Source of the DNA: Arthrobacter sp. zg-Y820
Lineage (GTDB): Bacteria > Actinomycetota > Actinomycetes > Actinomycetales > Micrococcaceae
DNA length: 64,000 bases
Reading direction: 5' to 3'
Assembly (NCBI RefSeq): GCF_030142155.1
Contig: NZ_CP126247.1
Span: forward strand, 2,480,001 to 2,544,000
Positions 24,740 through 32,785 of the stretch are shown here, piece after piece. The notes below the pieces were generated by a model. It did no database searches. It worked only from the letters and a program-made list of their open reading frames with translations, and was not told the DNA's origin. Each line of letters starts with the position of its first letter. The stretch's first letter is position 1. Made by a program: the position numbers and the translations under genes.

Positions 24740-26047
24740 TTACGGTCGCCCGGAAATGCGCTCATCGGTGTTTTTCCCGATGTTCTCCTCCGGAACGGGC
24801 TCCAGATCCTCCAGGTTCCGAATGCCGCGCAGCGGCCCGAACGCGGCCACGGCCGGAGCCAGGACGGCAATGGCCAGCCCGGTGATGATGGCTCCGCGGA
24901 CACCCAGCGGATCCGCGAGTGCTCCGCCGATCACGCCGGCGACGGCCAGCATTCCCCACGTCACCATCCGGGAGGCGGAGCCCAGCCGGCCCAGCATGCT
25001 TGGCGGGCAGACCCGCTGCCGGAAGCTGGTGCCCACCACCACGTTCATGGAGATGGCGAACCCGGCCAGGAACAGGCCGGCAAAACCGGGAACCAAGCCC
25101 CATCCCGGCGTCATCAGCAGCAGGCAGGAATAGCCCAGCACCGCCGGGACCATCGAGAAGCGCCACACGGTGCCCGATCCCCAGCGCTCGGTGGCCCGCC
25201 GGACGGTCAGCCCGCCCAGGGTTCCGCCGAGCGCCGTGGAGGCCGTCAGGAAGCCCAGCATGGCTCCGGACTCCCCCAGGGTGCGCACCACGAAAATCAC
25301 CATCAGCGATACAACGATGGCCCCGCCCAGGTTCCACAGCGCCCCGGCGAGCAGGATGGTCCGCAGAGGTGCCGTACTGAAGCTGTAGCGAAGGCCCTCC
25401 CCCATGTCACGGAAGATCCGGTTCCCGGCGCGCGGAACGGTTGCGGCTTCGGTGACCTTCAGGGTAGCCACCGAGCTCAGGGACGCCACCGAAGCCGCCA
25501 CCTGCAGCAGGAGCGAATTCGAAGCGCCCCAGACCCCCGTGAGCCAGCCGCCCAGGCCGCGGCCGACGGCGTCTGCCGAAGCGGCTGAGCCCGTCATCAG
25601 CCCGTTGCCTTCGATGAGTTCCTCCCGCGGCACGGCCCGCGGGAGCAGCGCAGACTCGGCCAGCATGGAAAAAACGGCAGCCAGGCCGGACAGGAACGAC
25701 ACCACGAACAGCTGCAGGACGGTAAGCCGGTCCATCCAGAACGCCACCGGCAGGGACATCAGCACGGCTATCCGCAGCACCAGGGCCGCCATCACCACTG
25801 GTTTTCGGCGGTAGCGGTCCACCAGGGCGCCGATCGGAAGGCCGAACAGCAGCCACGGCAGGAATCCCACACCGGACAGGGCCGCGACGGCAAAGTCGGA
25901 AGCATCCAATTCCACGGCTGCGATCAGGGGAAGGGCGACCGCCGCCACGGAGGTACCGAAAATTCCCGCAGTCGACGAAAGCCACAACGCCCGGAAATTC
26001 GCATTGCGGAGCACCAGCGGCTGGCGTTTCGTTGGCGTCTGGGACAT
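24740..26047 (-). CDS. MFS transporter, MFS_3/enterobactin-exporter-like
   Basis: 435-residue major facilitator protein with 12 predicted helices. The A-motif-like loop after helix 2 (GLPIGALVDRYRRKPVVM) and the start ALWLSSTAGIFGTSVAAVALPLIAAVEL place it in the EntS/MFS_3-like drug or siderophore exporter group common in actinobacteria. Substrate unknown. The ATG is chosen because TATTCT sits exactly 6 nt upstream with no Shine-Dalgarno, i.e. a leaderless start; the GTG two codons earlier would overlap that hexamer's spacing. Monocistronic by spacing. Confidence 0.85.
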   Translation of the reverse strand: MSQTPTKRQPLVLRNANFRALWLSSTAGIFGTSVAAVALPLIAAVELDASDFAVAALSGVGFLPWLLFGLPIGALVDRYRRKPVVMAALVLRIAVLMSLPVAFWMDRLTVLQLFVVSFLSGLAAVFSMLAESALLPRAVPREELIEGNGLMTGSAASADAVGRGLGGWLTGVWGASNSLLLQVAASVASLSSVATLKVTEAATVPRAGNRIFRDMGEGLRYSFSTAPLRTILLAGALWNLGGAIVVSLMVIFVVRTLGESGAMLGFLTASTALGGTLGGLTVRRATERWGSGTVWRFSMVPAVLGYSCLLLMTPGWGLVPGFAGLFLAGFAISMNVVVGTSFRQRVCPPSMLGRLGSASRMVTWGMLAVAGVIGGALADPLGVRGAIITGLAIAVLAPAVAAFGPLRGIRNLEDLEPVPEENIGKNTDERISGRP

Positions 26048-26053
26048 TGCCAC

Positions 26054-26059
26054 AGAATA
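26054..26059 (-). promoter_or_regulatory. -10-like hexamer for a leaderless start (MFS gene)
   Basis: TATTCT on the minus strand, 6 nt before the ATG at 26047; no ribosome-binding site is present. Confidence 0.45.
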
Positions 26060-26184
26060 GTCCCGGAAACCGCGGGGCCGGGTTAATTGATGCGATCTTT
26101 CGCAAATCCTGTGGAAAACCCCGCGCCGGGCGCGCCGGCCTGTTGCCAGGGGAGGAACTTCCGGGGGATAAACAAGGATTTAGT

Positions 26185-26592
26185 GGGACGGGCTGGCCGA
26201 TAAGCCGGGTTTTGTATCTCCGGTCCGTTACCGGGCCGGAGGCGGCAATCATCCATCTAGGGGCGCCGTTGCCGGCGCCCTCGAGCGGCCTACCCGAACA
26301 CCTCGGGCGAGCAGCCCTCAAACGTGTCCTGTATGGCCTTGCTCCGGGTGGGGTTTACCTAGCCGTTCCGGTCACCCGGAACGCTGGTGGTCTCTTACAC
26401 CACCTTTTCACCCTTACCGAAAGACAGTGGTCCTCACAGGGAGGACACTGCCGACGGCGGTTTCTTTTCTGTGGCACTGGCCTGCGGGTTTCCCCGAGTG
26501 GGCGTTACCCACCACCCTGCTCTGCGGAGCCCGGACTTTCCTCGGCGGCACCTTTAAAAAGGAACCAACGCGATCGCCTGGCCAACCCGTCC
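26185..26592 (-). ncRNA. rnpB: RNase P RNA, bacterial type A
   Basis: About 408 nt. The ends pair as P1 (GGACGGGTTGGCC with GGCCAGCCCGTCC). Conserved elements on the minus strand are GAGGAAAGTCCGGGC near the 5' end and the specificity-domain core AAGGGTGAAAAGGTG followed by GTAAGAGACC. RNase P RNA is the ribozyme that matures tRNA 5' ends. Exact ends are set by P1 and could shift by a few nt. Located just upstream of yaaA on the opposite strand. Confidence 0.95.
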
Positions 26593-26689
26593 AGCCTCAA
26601 TGCTACCGCCTAAACGCGGTTCTCCGGATTCTCATCGGCCGGACCGTGGGCCGGGGACGCGGGCGGGAAAGCGGACGCCGCGGCTCACG

Positions 26690-26695
26690 TACGAT
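26690..26695 (+). promoter_or_regulatory. -10-like hexamer for a leaderless start (yaaA)
   Basis: TACGAT ends 6 nt before the GTG of yaaA and no ribosome-binding site lies between. No clear -35. Confidence 0.45.
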
Positions 26696-26701
26696 TAATT
26701 G

Positions 26702-27466
26702 GTGCTGATTCTGCTGCCACCCTCCGAAGGAAAAACACCGGCCGTAACCGGTCCCGGCTTCGATCCCGACAAGCTGCACTTCCCGCAGCTCACTGATGCC
26801 CGCAAACAGGTGCTCGCTGCGCTGTCCGAGGCCAGCACCGCAGCGGATGCCCACAGCATCCTGGGTGTCGGCCCGTCATTGGCCGCCGAGGTCCGCCGGA
26901 ACGTTGTGCTCCACGAGGAACCCTGCGCTCCGGCCCACCGCATCTACTCTGGTGTGCTGTATGACGCCCTGGGCTATGCGGAGCTGACCCCCGCCCAGCA
27001 GCGCAAGGCCGACGACGCCGTCGTCGTCATCTCCGGCCTGTGGGGTGCGCTGGGCTTCAGCGATCCGATTCCGGCGTACCGGCTTTCCATGGCCGTGAAG
27101 CTGCCGGAGACCGGCAAGCTGGCGTCCTTTTGGAAAGCGCATCTGGCCCAGGCCCTTACCGAGCACGCGGCCGGGCATCTGGTGGTGGACTGCAGGTCCA
27201 GCACCTACGCTGCGGCTTGGGCTCCGGACCCCTCGACGGCGGCGGCAGTCAGCGTCTTTCAGGTGCGGAACGGCAAACGCACCGTGGTTTCGCACTTCGC
27301 CAAGCACACCCGGGGCGAGCTCGCCCGGCATCTGCTCACGCGGGCCGGCAGCGACCCGGCCACTCCCGAACAGCTGCTGGCGGCAGCTCAGGAAAAGTGG
27401 GAGGCGGAACTGGTGCCGGCCACTGCCCGCAAGCCGTTCCAGCTGAACATCATCCTGCCGGGCTAG
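26702..27466 (+). CDS. yaaA: Peroxide stress protein YaaA (DUF328)
   Basis: 254-residue soluble protein of the YaaA/UPF0246 family. In E. coli YaaA limits intracellular iron during H2O2 stress and binds DNA. The family N-terminus is clear (MLILLPPSEGKTP), as are GVLYDALGYAEL and VVDCRSSTYAAAW, while the C-terminal half keeps the FAKHTRGELARHLL segment. GTG start with a leaderless-type -10 hexamer 6 nt upstream. Its stop lies in the first copy of a tandem 19-bp duplication; the convergent RNase H gene stops in the second copy. Confidence 0.9.
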   Translation: MLILLPPSEGKTPAVTGPGFDPDKLHFPQLTDARKQVLAALSEASTAADAHSILGVGPSLAAEVRRNVVLHEEPCAPAHRIYSGVLYDALGYAELTPAQQRKADDAVVVISGLWGALGFSDPIPAYRLSMAVKLPETGKLASFWKAHLAQALTEHAAGHLVVDCRSSTYAAAWAPDPSTAAAVSVFQVRNGKRTVVSHFAKHTRGELARHLLTRAGSDPATPEQLLAAAQEKWEAELVPATARKPFQLNIILPG

Positions 27467-27498
27467 TCCTGTTCAGCAGGGCTAGTCCTGTTCAGCAG
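27461..27498. repeat. Tandem 19-bp duplication holding two stop codons
   Basis: GGCTAGTCCTGTTCAGCAG occurs twice head to tail (27461-27479, 27480-27498) without mismatch. Copy 1 contains the yaaA TAG, copy 2 contains the stop (CTA on plus) of the convergent RNase HI-VOC gene. Consistent with a recent slip or duplication. Confidence 0.9.
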
Positions 27499-28546
27499 GT
27501 CCGTCGGCAACCAGCTCCACTTCGAACCCCTCGCTGTTTTCCAGGTAGGCGGCGTAGTGCTCCGGCCCGCCCGCATGGGGATGCCGGTCGGCAAAGAGCA
27601 GCGTCCAGCCGTGGCTTGCCGCGCGCCGGGCGAGCAGCTCGACGTCGGCGGGCGTTCCGGCGCGGAACGCCAGGTGGTTCAGGCCCGGCCGGCGACGCTC
27701 ATGGTTGGCGTCCGCCACGTCCGGCCCCGCTTCGATGACGAGATAGCTGTGCTCTCCCTGCCATTTGGCCCCGGAATCCCACGCGTCGGTGCGCAGGTAG
27801 CCCAGCCGTTCCAGCAGCCAGCCCAGCGAGGCTTCGGCCGCCGGAAAGTCCCGAACCCAGATCTCGGCGTGGTGCAGCCGCCCCGACGGGGACGGCGCCG
27901 CGGCAGACGCCTGTTCGGCTGCCGGCTGCGCGGCGGTTGCCCCCGCTGCAGCGGTTTCCGGAGATGCCTCCGGAGATGCTTCCGGAGCCGGCGCGGCGTC
28001 AGCGAATGCCACACCGCCCTTGAGCGCCAGACCGCCCTTGTGCACCCACGGAATTCCGGCCATGCCGGCGTCCATGGCTTCGTTGGAGAGCCTGTCGGCG
28101 TCCTTGTTGATTTCACGCGGAATCCACTGGTACTTCACCCGGCGCGGATTGACGATCGCCCGCGCCTTCGCAGCCAGCCGCTGCATGTCCTCGTGCTTGA
28201 TCTTCCAGCGCCCGCTCATCTGCTCCACAACGAGCTTGGAGTCCATCTTGGCGAGGATCCAGCAGTCGGGGTCGATCTCATGCGCCATTTCCAGGGCAGC
28301 CAGCAGGCCGGAGTACTCGGCCACGTTGTTGGAGGCCTTTCCGATGTACTCGGCTTTTTCGGCGAGGATGGCTCCGGTATCGGGGTCGCGCACCAGCGCA
28401 CCGTAGCCGGCGTGCCCGGGGTTGCCGCGGGAACCGCCGTCGGCCTCCACAATCAGCGTGCGCCGGACGCCGCCCGCGGCCTGGCCGGCAGGTGATTCGG
28501 TGCCGGAAGGCGCGGCGGGAGCGTCAGACGGGTCAAACAGGGTCAC
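27482..28546 (-). CDS. RNase HI fused to a VOC (glyoxalase-fold) domain
   Basis: 354-residue single reading frame with two domains. Residues 28-165 are RNase HI, which cuts RNA in RNA-DNA hybrids. All four catalytic acids are visible: D36 (EADGGSRGNPG), E77 (NNVAEYSG), D102 (KMDSKLVVEQMSG) and D151 (NKDADRLSNEA). A 55-residue Ala/Pro linker leads to a vicinal-oxygen-chelate domain from about 224 (LHHAEIWVRDF) with possible metal ligands H226, H291 (LNHLAFRAG) and E344 (GFEVELV). Mycobacterial orthologues (Rv2228c) carry a phosphatase domain instead. It lies 3 bp after the zinc-ribbon gene, so co-transcribed with it. VOC function unknown. Confidence 0.88.
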   Translation of the reverse strand: MTLFDPSDAPAAPSGTESPAGQAAGGVRRTLIVEADGGSRGNPGHAGYGALVRDPDTGAILAEKAEYIGKASNNVAEYSGLLAALEMAHEIDPDCWILAKMDSKLVVEQMSGRWKIKHEDMQRLAAKARAIVNPRRVKYQWIPREINKDADRLSNEAMDAGMAGIPWVHKGGLALKGGVAFADAAPAPEASPEASPETAAAGATAAQPAAEQASAAAPSPSGRLHHAEIWVRDFPAAEASLGWLLERLGYLRTDAWDSGAKWQGEHSYLVIEAGPDVADANHERRRPGLNHLAFRAGTPADVELLARRAASHGWTLLFADRHPHAGGPEHYAAYLENSEGFEVELVADGPAEQD

Positions 28547-28549
28547 GGA

Positions 28550-29290
28550 TCAGCTGCCCCACTCAGCGGAACGCACCAGGATGCAGCCGGAGTCGGGGCA
28601 GAACACAATGTCGTCCTCGGCGGCCTTGCGGATGTCGGCGAGGTCTCCGGGGCTCAGCTGCATACCGGACCCTTCGGAGGTTCCGTTGAACAGGCGTGCA
28701 GCGCCGATGCCGTTCTTGGCCAGTGTCTTTTCGTAGATTGCCAGCAGCGCCGGTTCAAAGGTGGCGGCCAGTTCCTCACGCTCGGCGACGACGGTGAGGC
28801 GTTCGGCTTCGATCTCGGCCAGTTCGGCGTCGCGCGCCTGCTCCAGCTCCGACACCTCGGCGTCGATGGCCTGTGCTGCCTGCCGGAACTGCTCCTCGGC
28901 GGCCTTGGCGGCCTCCAGGCGTTCCATGACTTCCAGTTCCACGTCTTCCAGATCGGAGCGCCGGCGCTGCAGCGATTCCATTTCGCTCTGCAGGGCGGTG
29001 AGCTCCTTGGAGGTGCCCATGCCGCTGTCCAGGTGTTTCCGGTTGCGGTCGATGCGGGCCACCACTGACGCGACGTCGGCCTCCGCACGGGTCAGTTCGC
29101 GGGTGACGTCGGCTGCCTCAGTGGAGGCGGCCACGAGCTTGCTCTGCGCCGCTGCCCGCTGCAGCCCAAGTTCCGCGATGGCCGAGTTGTCGCTGACGCT
29201 GCGAGCCCGGTTCCGGAGTTTACGAACGTTACTGTCCAGAGCCTGCAAATCGAGCAGCCGCAGCTGCTCCGCCGACGATGCTTTTGCCAC
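28550..29290 (-). CDS. Coiled-coil protein with degenerate C4-type zinc ribbon
   Basis: 246-residue protein, orthologue by architecture and position of mycobacterial Rv2229c. Residues 15-185 are a long antiparallel coiled coil rich in Glu, Ala, Arg and Leu. The C-terminal zinc-ribbon domain normally has two C-x2-C pairs; here the first pair is replaced by FNGTSEGSGMQLSPGDL and the second is C231-x4-C236 (FCPDSGCILVRS). Zinc binding is therefore doubtful. It sits between the Nif3-like and RNase HI genes in the conserved order, and probably shares their mRNA. Role in other bacteria is poorly defined. Confidence 0.82.
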   Translation of the reverse strand: MAKASSAEQLRLLDLQALDSNVRKLRNRARSVSDNSAIAELGLQRAAAQSKLVAASTEAADVTRELTRAEADVASVVARIDRNRKHLDSGMGTSKELTALQSEMESLQRRRSDLEDVELEVMERLEAAKAAEEQFRQAAQAIDAEVSELEQARDAELAEIEAERLTVVAEREELAATFEPALLAIYEKTLAKNGIGAARLFNGTSEGSGMQLSPGDLADIRKAAEDDIVFCPDSGCILVRSAEWGS

Positions 29291-29359
29291 CGAAAAACCT
29301 CCACCTATGACCGGACCAACCTGGCCGGTTCCTCCCCTAGCCTATGCCAAGGGCGCAGA

Positions 29360-30307
29360 TCAGTTCAGCCCGGGGGTCAGCACAAAGTCCCATGGATCGG
29401 TGTTGGTGCCGCTGATTCGGATCTCCGCTGCGAAGCCCTGATCGTTGAGCATGTTCTCCAGGGCGTTGGCTGCGGGGGTCAACCACAGCCATTCACTGCC
29501 GAAATGGGAGACGTCGATCAGGTAGGGCCGTCCGTTGACGGCCGCTTCGCGCGCCTCGGATGCCGGATGGTGGCGCAGGTCGGCTGTGACGTAAACGTCA
29601 GCCTTATGCCGGCGCACGGCGTCGAAAAGGCTGTCTCCGGCACCGCCGCAGACGGCAACCCGGCGGACGAGGCCGTGCGGATCTCCGGCCACGCGGACGC
29701 CGCCGGCCACGGCGGGCAGGATGCTGAAGACCAGTTTGGCGAAGTCCGCCAGGGTGGTGGCTTCGGACAGCTCCCCCACCCGGCCGATGCCTTCCTCGGG
29801 CAGTCCGTCCTCGGCGCGAACCAGGGGCACGACCCCGTGAAGGCCGAACGCGTCGGCCAGGACGTCCGATACTCCGCCGACGGCGCTGTCGCCGTTGGTA
29901 TGCACTGTCAGCAGCGCGCATCCGCCTTCGATGAGGCGGTGGACGGCGTCGCCCTTGAATCCGGTGCCGGCCACCGAATGGACCGGCTTCAGGAACAGAG
30001 GATGGTGGGTCACCAGCAGGTCAGCACCCCAGTCGAGGGCTTCGTCGATCACCTCGGCGGTGGGGTCCACGGCAAAGAGAATGCGTTCGACGGCGCGGAA
30101 CGGGCGTCCGGCCACCAAACCGACGGCATCCCAGCCCTCGGCCAGGGTTTCGGGCCACAGTTCCTCGGCGGCCAGCAGCACATCTCCCAGGGTGGGCACG
30201 GAGGCTGCCGCCGTTGCGGCCGGTTCCGGGTTTGCCGCGGCGTGCTGGTCCGGTTCCGTTCCCGGTGCCGCCGGTTCGCTGCCTTCGGCGGGCTTGTTTG
30301 TTTCCAT
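29360..30307 (-). CDS. Nif3/DUF34 dinuclear metal-centre protein
   Basis: 315-residue Nif3-like (YbgI/DUF34) protein. After an Ala/Pro-rich N-terminus of about 40 residues the family core starts at GDVLLAAEELWPETLAEGWDAVGLVAGRP. Metal-ligand motifs seen are LLVTHHPLFLKPV (the HH pair), LLTVHTNGDSA (VHTNxD) and near the C-terminus the DVSHFGSEWLWLTP segment with His and Glu. Family members form hexamers or toroids with a two-metal site; biochemical role is still debated (a link to folate/GTP cyclohydrolase has been proposed). The ATG beginning METNKPAEG is used. First gene of the Nif3 / zinc-ribbon / RNase HI set. Confidence 0.88.
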   Translation of the reverse strand: METNKPAEGSEPAAPGTEPDQHAAANPEPAATAAASVPTLGDVLLAAEELWPETLAEGWDAVGLVAGRPFRAVERILFAVDPTAEVIDEALDWGADLLVTHHPLFLKPVHSVAGTGFKGDAVHRLIEGGCALLTVHTNGDSAVGGVSDVLADAFGLHGVVPLVRAEDGLPEEGIGRVGELSEATTLADFAKLVFSILPAVAGGVRVAGDPHGLVRRVAVCGGAGDSLFDAVRRHKADVYVTADLRHHPASEAREAAVNGRPYLIDVSHFGSEWLWLTPAANALENMLNDQGFAAEIRISGTNTDPWDFVLTPGLN

Positions 30308-30439
30308 GGTTTCAGTTGTACCCGCTCGGCAACCCGCGCTCAATTCGGCCGTGCCGTGCCGCACCCGGTTCCCGGCGCGGAGAGCGGACGGTTCCCGGCA
30401 CCGGGAATTCTTCCGGGCGTGCGCGCATTGATAGAGGGT

Positions 30440-30964
30440 ATGAAGACCTATGTACTTGGCGGAGGATGCTTTTGGTGCCTCGACGCCCTATATCAAAAGA
30501 CCCGCGGAGTGACCGAAGTTGTTTCCGGTTACACCGGCGGGCAGACCGCCCATCCGGACTACCGCAGCGTCTGTTCGGGAACCACGGGCCACGCGGAGGT
30601 TGTTGCAGTGACCTTTGATGAGGACATTATTCCGGGTGAAGTGATCCTGGACATGTTCTTCATCTCCCACGACCCCACCACCCTGAACCGTCAGGGCTAC
30701 GACGTCGGAACCCAGTACCGTTCTTCGATGTTCTATACGAACGAGACGGAGCGCGAGGAATTCGAGAAGGCCCGGGACCGCGCCCAGGCACACTGGGACA
30801 ATCCCATCGTGACGGAAATCTCGCCGCTGCCGGAGTTCCATGTGGCGGAATCCGAACACCAGAACTTCTACGCCAAGCACCCCGAGGTGGGCTACTGCCA
30901 GGTGATCATCAACCCCAAGCTCGCCAAGGCGAGGAAATATTACGCCGAATGGCTTGACAACTGA
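30440..30964 (+). CDS. msrA: Peptide methionine sulfoxide reductase MsrA
   Basis: 174-residue thiol reductase for methionine-S-sulfoxide in free or protein form. The active-site motif GCFWC has the nucleophile Cys10 and a second Cys13; the resolving Cys is probably in VGYCQVIINP near residue 155. SGYTGGQTAHPDYRSVCSGTTGHAEVV is the standard family segment. ATG start; weak AGAGGG upstream. Divergent from the Nif3-like gene. Length is typical. Confidence 0.95.
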   Translation: MKTYVLGGGCFWCLDALYQKTRGVTEVVSGYTGGQTAHPDYRSVCSGTTGHAEVVAVTFDEDIIPGEVILDMFFISHDPTTLNRQGYDVGTQYRSSMFYTNETEREEFEKARDRAQAHWDNPIVTEISPLPEFHVAESEHQNFYAKHPEVGYCQVIINPKLAKARKYYAEWLDN

Positions 30965-31074
30965 CTCTTGTACATGCTTGGCGATAGGCTTGAGCGGGCC
31001 CCGCTGCGTGTATTTACCAGCGGCGTTTGAGCCGCAAGGCTTCCAGAACACCCACAACGGATAGAGGACACACC

Positions 31075-32010
31075 ATGGGACGGATTTACGACGACGTGAC
31101 GCAGCTGGTCGGCGGCACGCCGCTGGTAAGGCTGAACCGGCTGACGGCAGGCCTTGACGCCGAGGTTGCGGTCAAGCTCGAGTTCTACAACCCCGCCAAC
31201 AGCGTGAAGGACCGGATCGGCGTGGCCATCGTCAACGCCGCGGAAGAGGCCGGCGCACTGAAGCCCGGCGGCACGATCGTCGAGGGCACCTCCGGCAACA
31301 CCGGCATCGCTCTGGCCATGGTGGGTGCCGCCCGCGGCTACAAGGTCATCCTGACAATGCCGGAGACCATGTCCACCGAGCGGCGCGTCATGCTCCGCGC
31401 CTACGGCGCCGAGATTGTCCTGACACCGGGCTCCGAAGGCATGCGCGGCGCCGTGGACAAGGCCAAGGAGATCGTGGCCAACACCGAGAACGCCATCTGG
31501 GCCCAGCAGTTCGCCAACGCTGCCAATCCGGAGGTCCACCGCCAGACGACGGCGGAGGAGATCTGGGAAGACACCAACGGCAAGGTGGACATCTTTGTGG
31601 CCGGGGTCGGCACCGGCGGCACCGTCACCGGCGTCGGGCAGGTCCTGAAGAAGCGCAAGCCCGGCGTGCAGATCGTCGCCGTGGAGCCCAAGGACTCCGC
31701 CATCCTCAACGGCGGCTCTCCGGGACCGCACAAGATCCAGGGCCTGGGTGCCAACTTTGTTCCCGAGGTGCTCGACACCGAGATCTATGACGAGGTCATC
31801 GATGCTTCGATCGAGGACTCCGTGGCCACCGCACGGGCGCTGGGCACGCAGGAGGGAATCCTCGGCGGCATTTCCTCGGGAGCCATTGTCTGGGCGGCCC
31901 TTGAGCTGGCCAAGCGGCCGGAAAACGCCGGTAAGCTGATTGTCGCCGTGGTCTGCGATTTCGGTGAGCGTTACATCTCCACCGTTCTGTACGACGACAT
32001 CCGGAACTGA
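31075..32010 (+). CDS. cysK: Cysteine synthase A (O-acetylserine sulfhydrylase)
   Basis: 311-residue PLP enzyme that converts O-acetylserine and sulfide to cysteine. PLP lysine K45 is in [10 protein letters not shown], the substrate loop is [14 protein letters not shown], and the phosphate-binding loop is [11 protein letters not shown]. The C-terminus [13 protein letters not shown] is typical and supplies the peptide groove region that binds CysE. An AGAGGAC lies 9 bp before the ATG. A TAGGCT hexamer about 85 bp upstream resembles an actinobacterial -10. Followed by cysE after 53 bp, so the two final cysteine steps form an operon. Confidence 0.95.
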   Translation: MGRIYDDVTQLVGGTPLVRLNRLTAGLDAEVAVKLEFYNPANSVKDRIGVAIVNAAEEAGALKPGGTIVEGTSGNTGIALAMVGAARGYKVILTMPETMSTERRVMLRAYGAEIVLTPGSEGMRGAVDKAKEIVANTENAIWAQQFANAANPEVHRQTTAEEIWEDTNGKVDIFVAGVGTGGTVTGVGQVLKKRKPGVQIVAVEPKDSAILNGGSPGPHKIQGLGANFVPEVLDTEIYDEVIDASIEDSVATARALGTQEGILGGISSGAIVWAALELAKRPENAGKLIVAVVCDFGERYISTVLYDDIRN

Positions 32011-32063
32011 GACCCGTTCAATTCCCGGCTCCCACCGGGATCCGCCCGAGCAGAAAGTCCTCT

Positions 32064-32648
32064 GTGAGCCTGTTTGCACGCCTGCGTGAAGACCTCGACG
32101 CCGCGGCGTCCCATGACCCGGCCGCGCGCGGGTCGCTCGAGAACATTGTGATCTACTCGGGGCTTCACGCCATCTGGATGCACCGCCTGACCCACAGGAT
32201 GTGGGCCCGGCCGGGGCTGCGTTTTCCGGCCCGGGTGCTCTCCCAGGCAACCCGCTTCGCCACCGGAATTGAAATCCATCCCGGGGCGACCATTGGCCGG
32301 CGCTTCTTCATTGATCACGGGATGGGCGTGGTGATCGGTGAGACGGCGGAGATCGGCAACGACGTCATGCTCTATCACGGCGTGACCCTCGGCGGGCGTT
32401 CCCTGGCCCGGATCAAGCGGCACCCCACCATCTGTGACGGCGTCACCGTGGGCGCCGGCGCGAAGATCCTGGGCCCGGTGACCATCGGCAAGAACAGCGC
32501 CGTCGGCGCCAACGCCGTCGTCGTGAAGGATGCTCCGGCCGATTCCATCATCACCGGAATCCCGGCCCGTTGGCGGCACCGCCATGTGAAAGAGACCCAG
32601 CCGGCCGTGGACCCGGCCGAGTACATCGACCCCGCAATCTACATCTGA
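32064..32648 (+). CDS. cysE: Serine O-acetyltransferase
   Basis: 194-residue acetyltransferase making O-acetylserine from serine and acetyl-CoA, the committed step of cysteine synthesis. The left-handed beta-helix hexapeptide repeats are clear from [43 protein letters not shown] to [17 protein letters not shown], including the catalytic His in DHGMG. The C-terminus ends in Ile (DPAIYI), as needed to insert into the CysK active site for complex formation. GTG start. Lies 53 bp after cysK. The short N-terminal helical domain is typical of actinobacterial/Bacillus CysE. Confidence 0.95.
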   Translation: MSLFARLREDLDAAASHDPAARGSLENIVIYSGLHAIWMHRLTHRMWARPGLRFPARVLSQATRFATGIEIHPGATIGRRFFIDHGMGVVIGETAEIGNDVMLYHGVTLGGRSLARIKRHPTICDGVTVGAGAKILGPVTIGKNSAVGANAVVVKDAPADSIITGIPARWRHRHVKETQPAVDPAEYIDPAIYI

Positions 32649-32705
32649 CGGTTCTGCCTCTGGCTGCTGCCCGGGCGTCCCGCCCGGACATTTGGCACCA
32701 ACGGC

Positions 32706-32755
32706 AAAAGGCCGCCGGCACCCTTGGATTTCCCAGGGTGCCGGCGGCCTTTTTT
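32706..32755. terminator. Intrinsic terminator between cysE and gnd
   Basis: Long stem AAAAGGCCGCCGGCACCCT.GG against its complement, short loop, then TTTTTT on the plus strand; the A-run gives TTTT on the minus strand, so it can end both convergent genes. Confidence 0.88.
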
Positions 32756-32785
32756 GCTGTTCTGCGGGTGCTCGGTCCGCGGGTG

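Noticed and set aside
29504..30439. Upstream extension of the msrA frame over the Nif3-like gene
   Set aside because: MsrA homology begins precisely at the ATG at 30440; the extension is antisense to a conserved gene.
30954..30959. TTGACA as a -35 for cysK
   Set aside because: It lies in the msrA 3' coding end and no -10 occurs at 16-19 bp; the nearest TAGGCT is 25 bp away.
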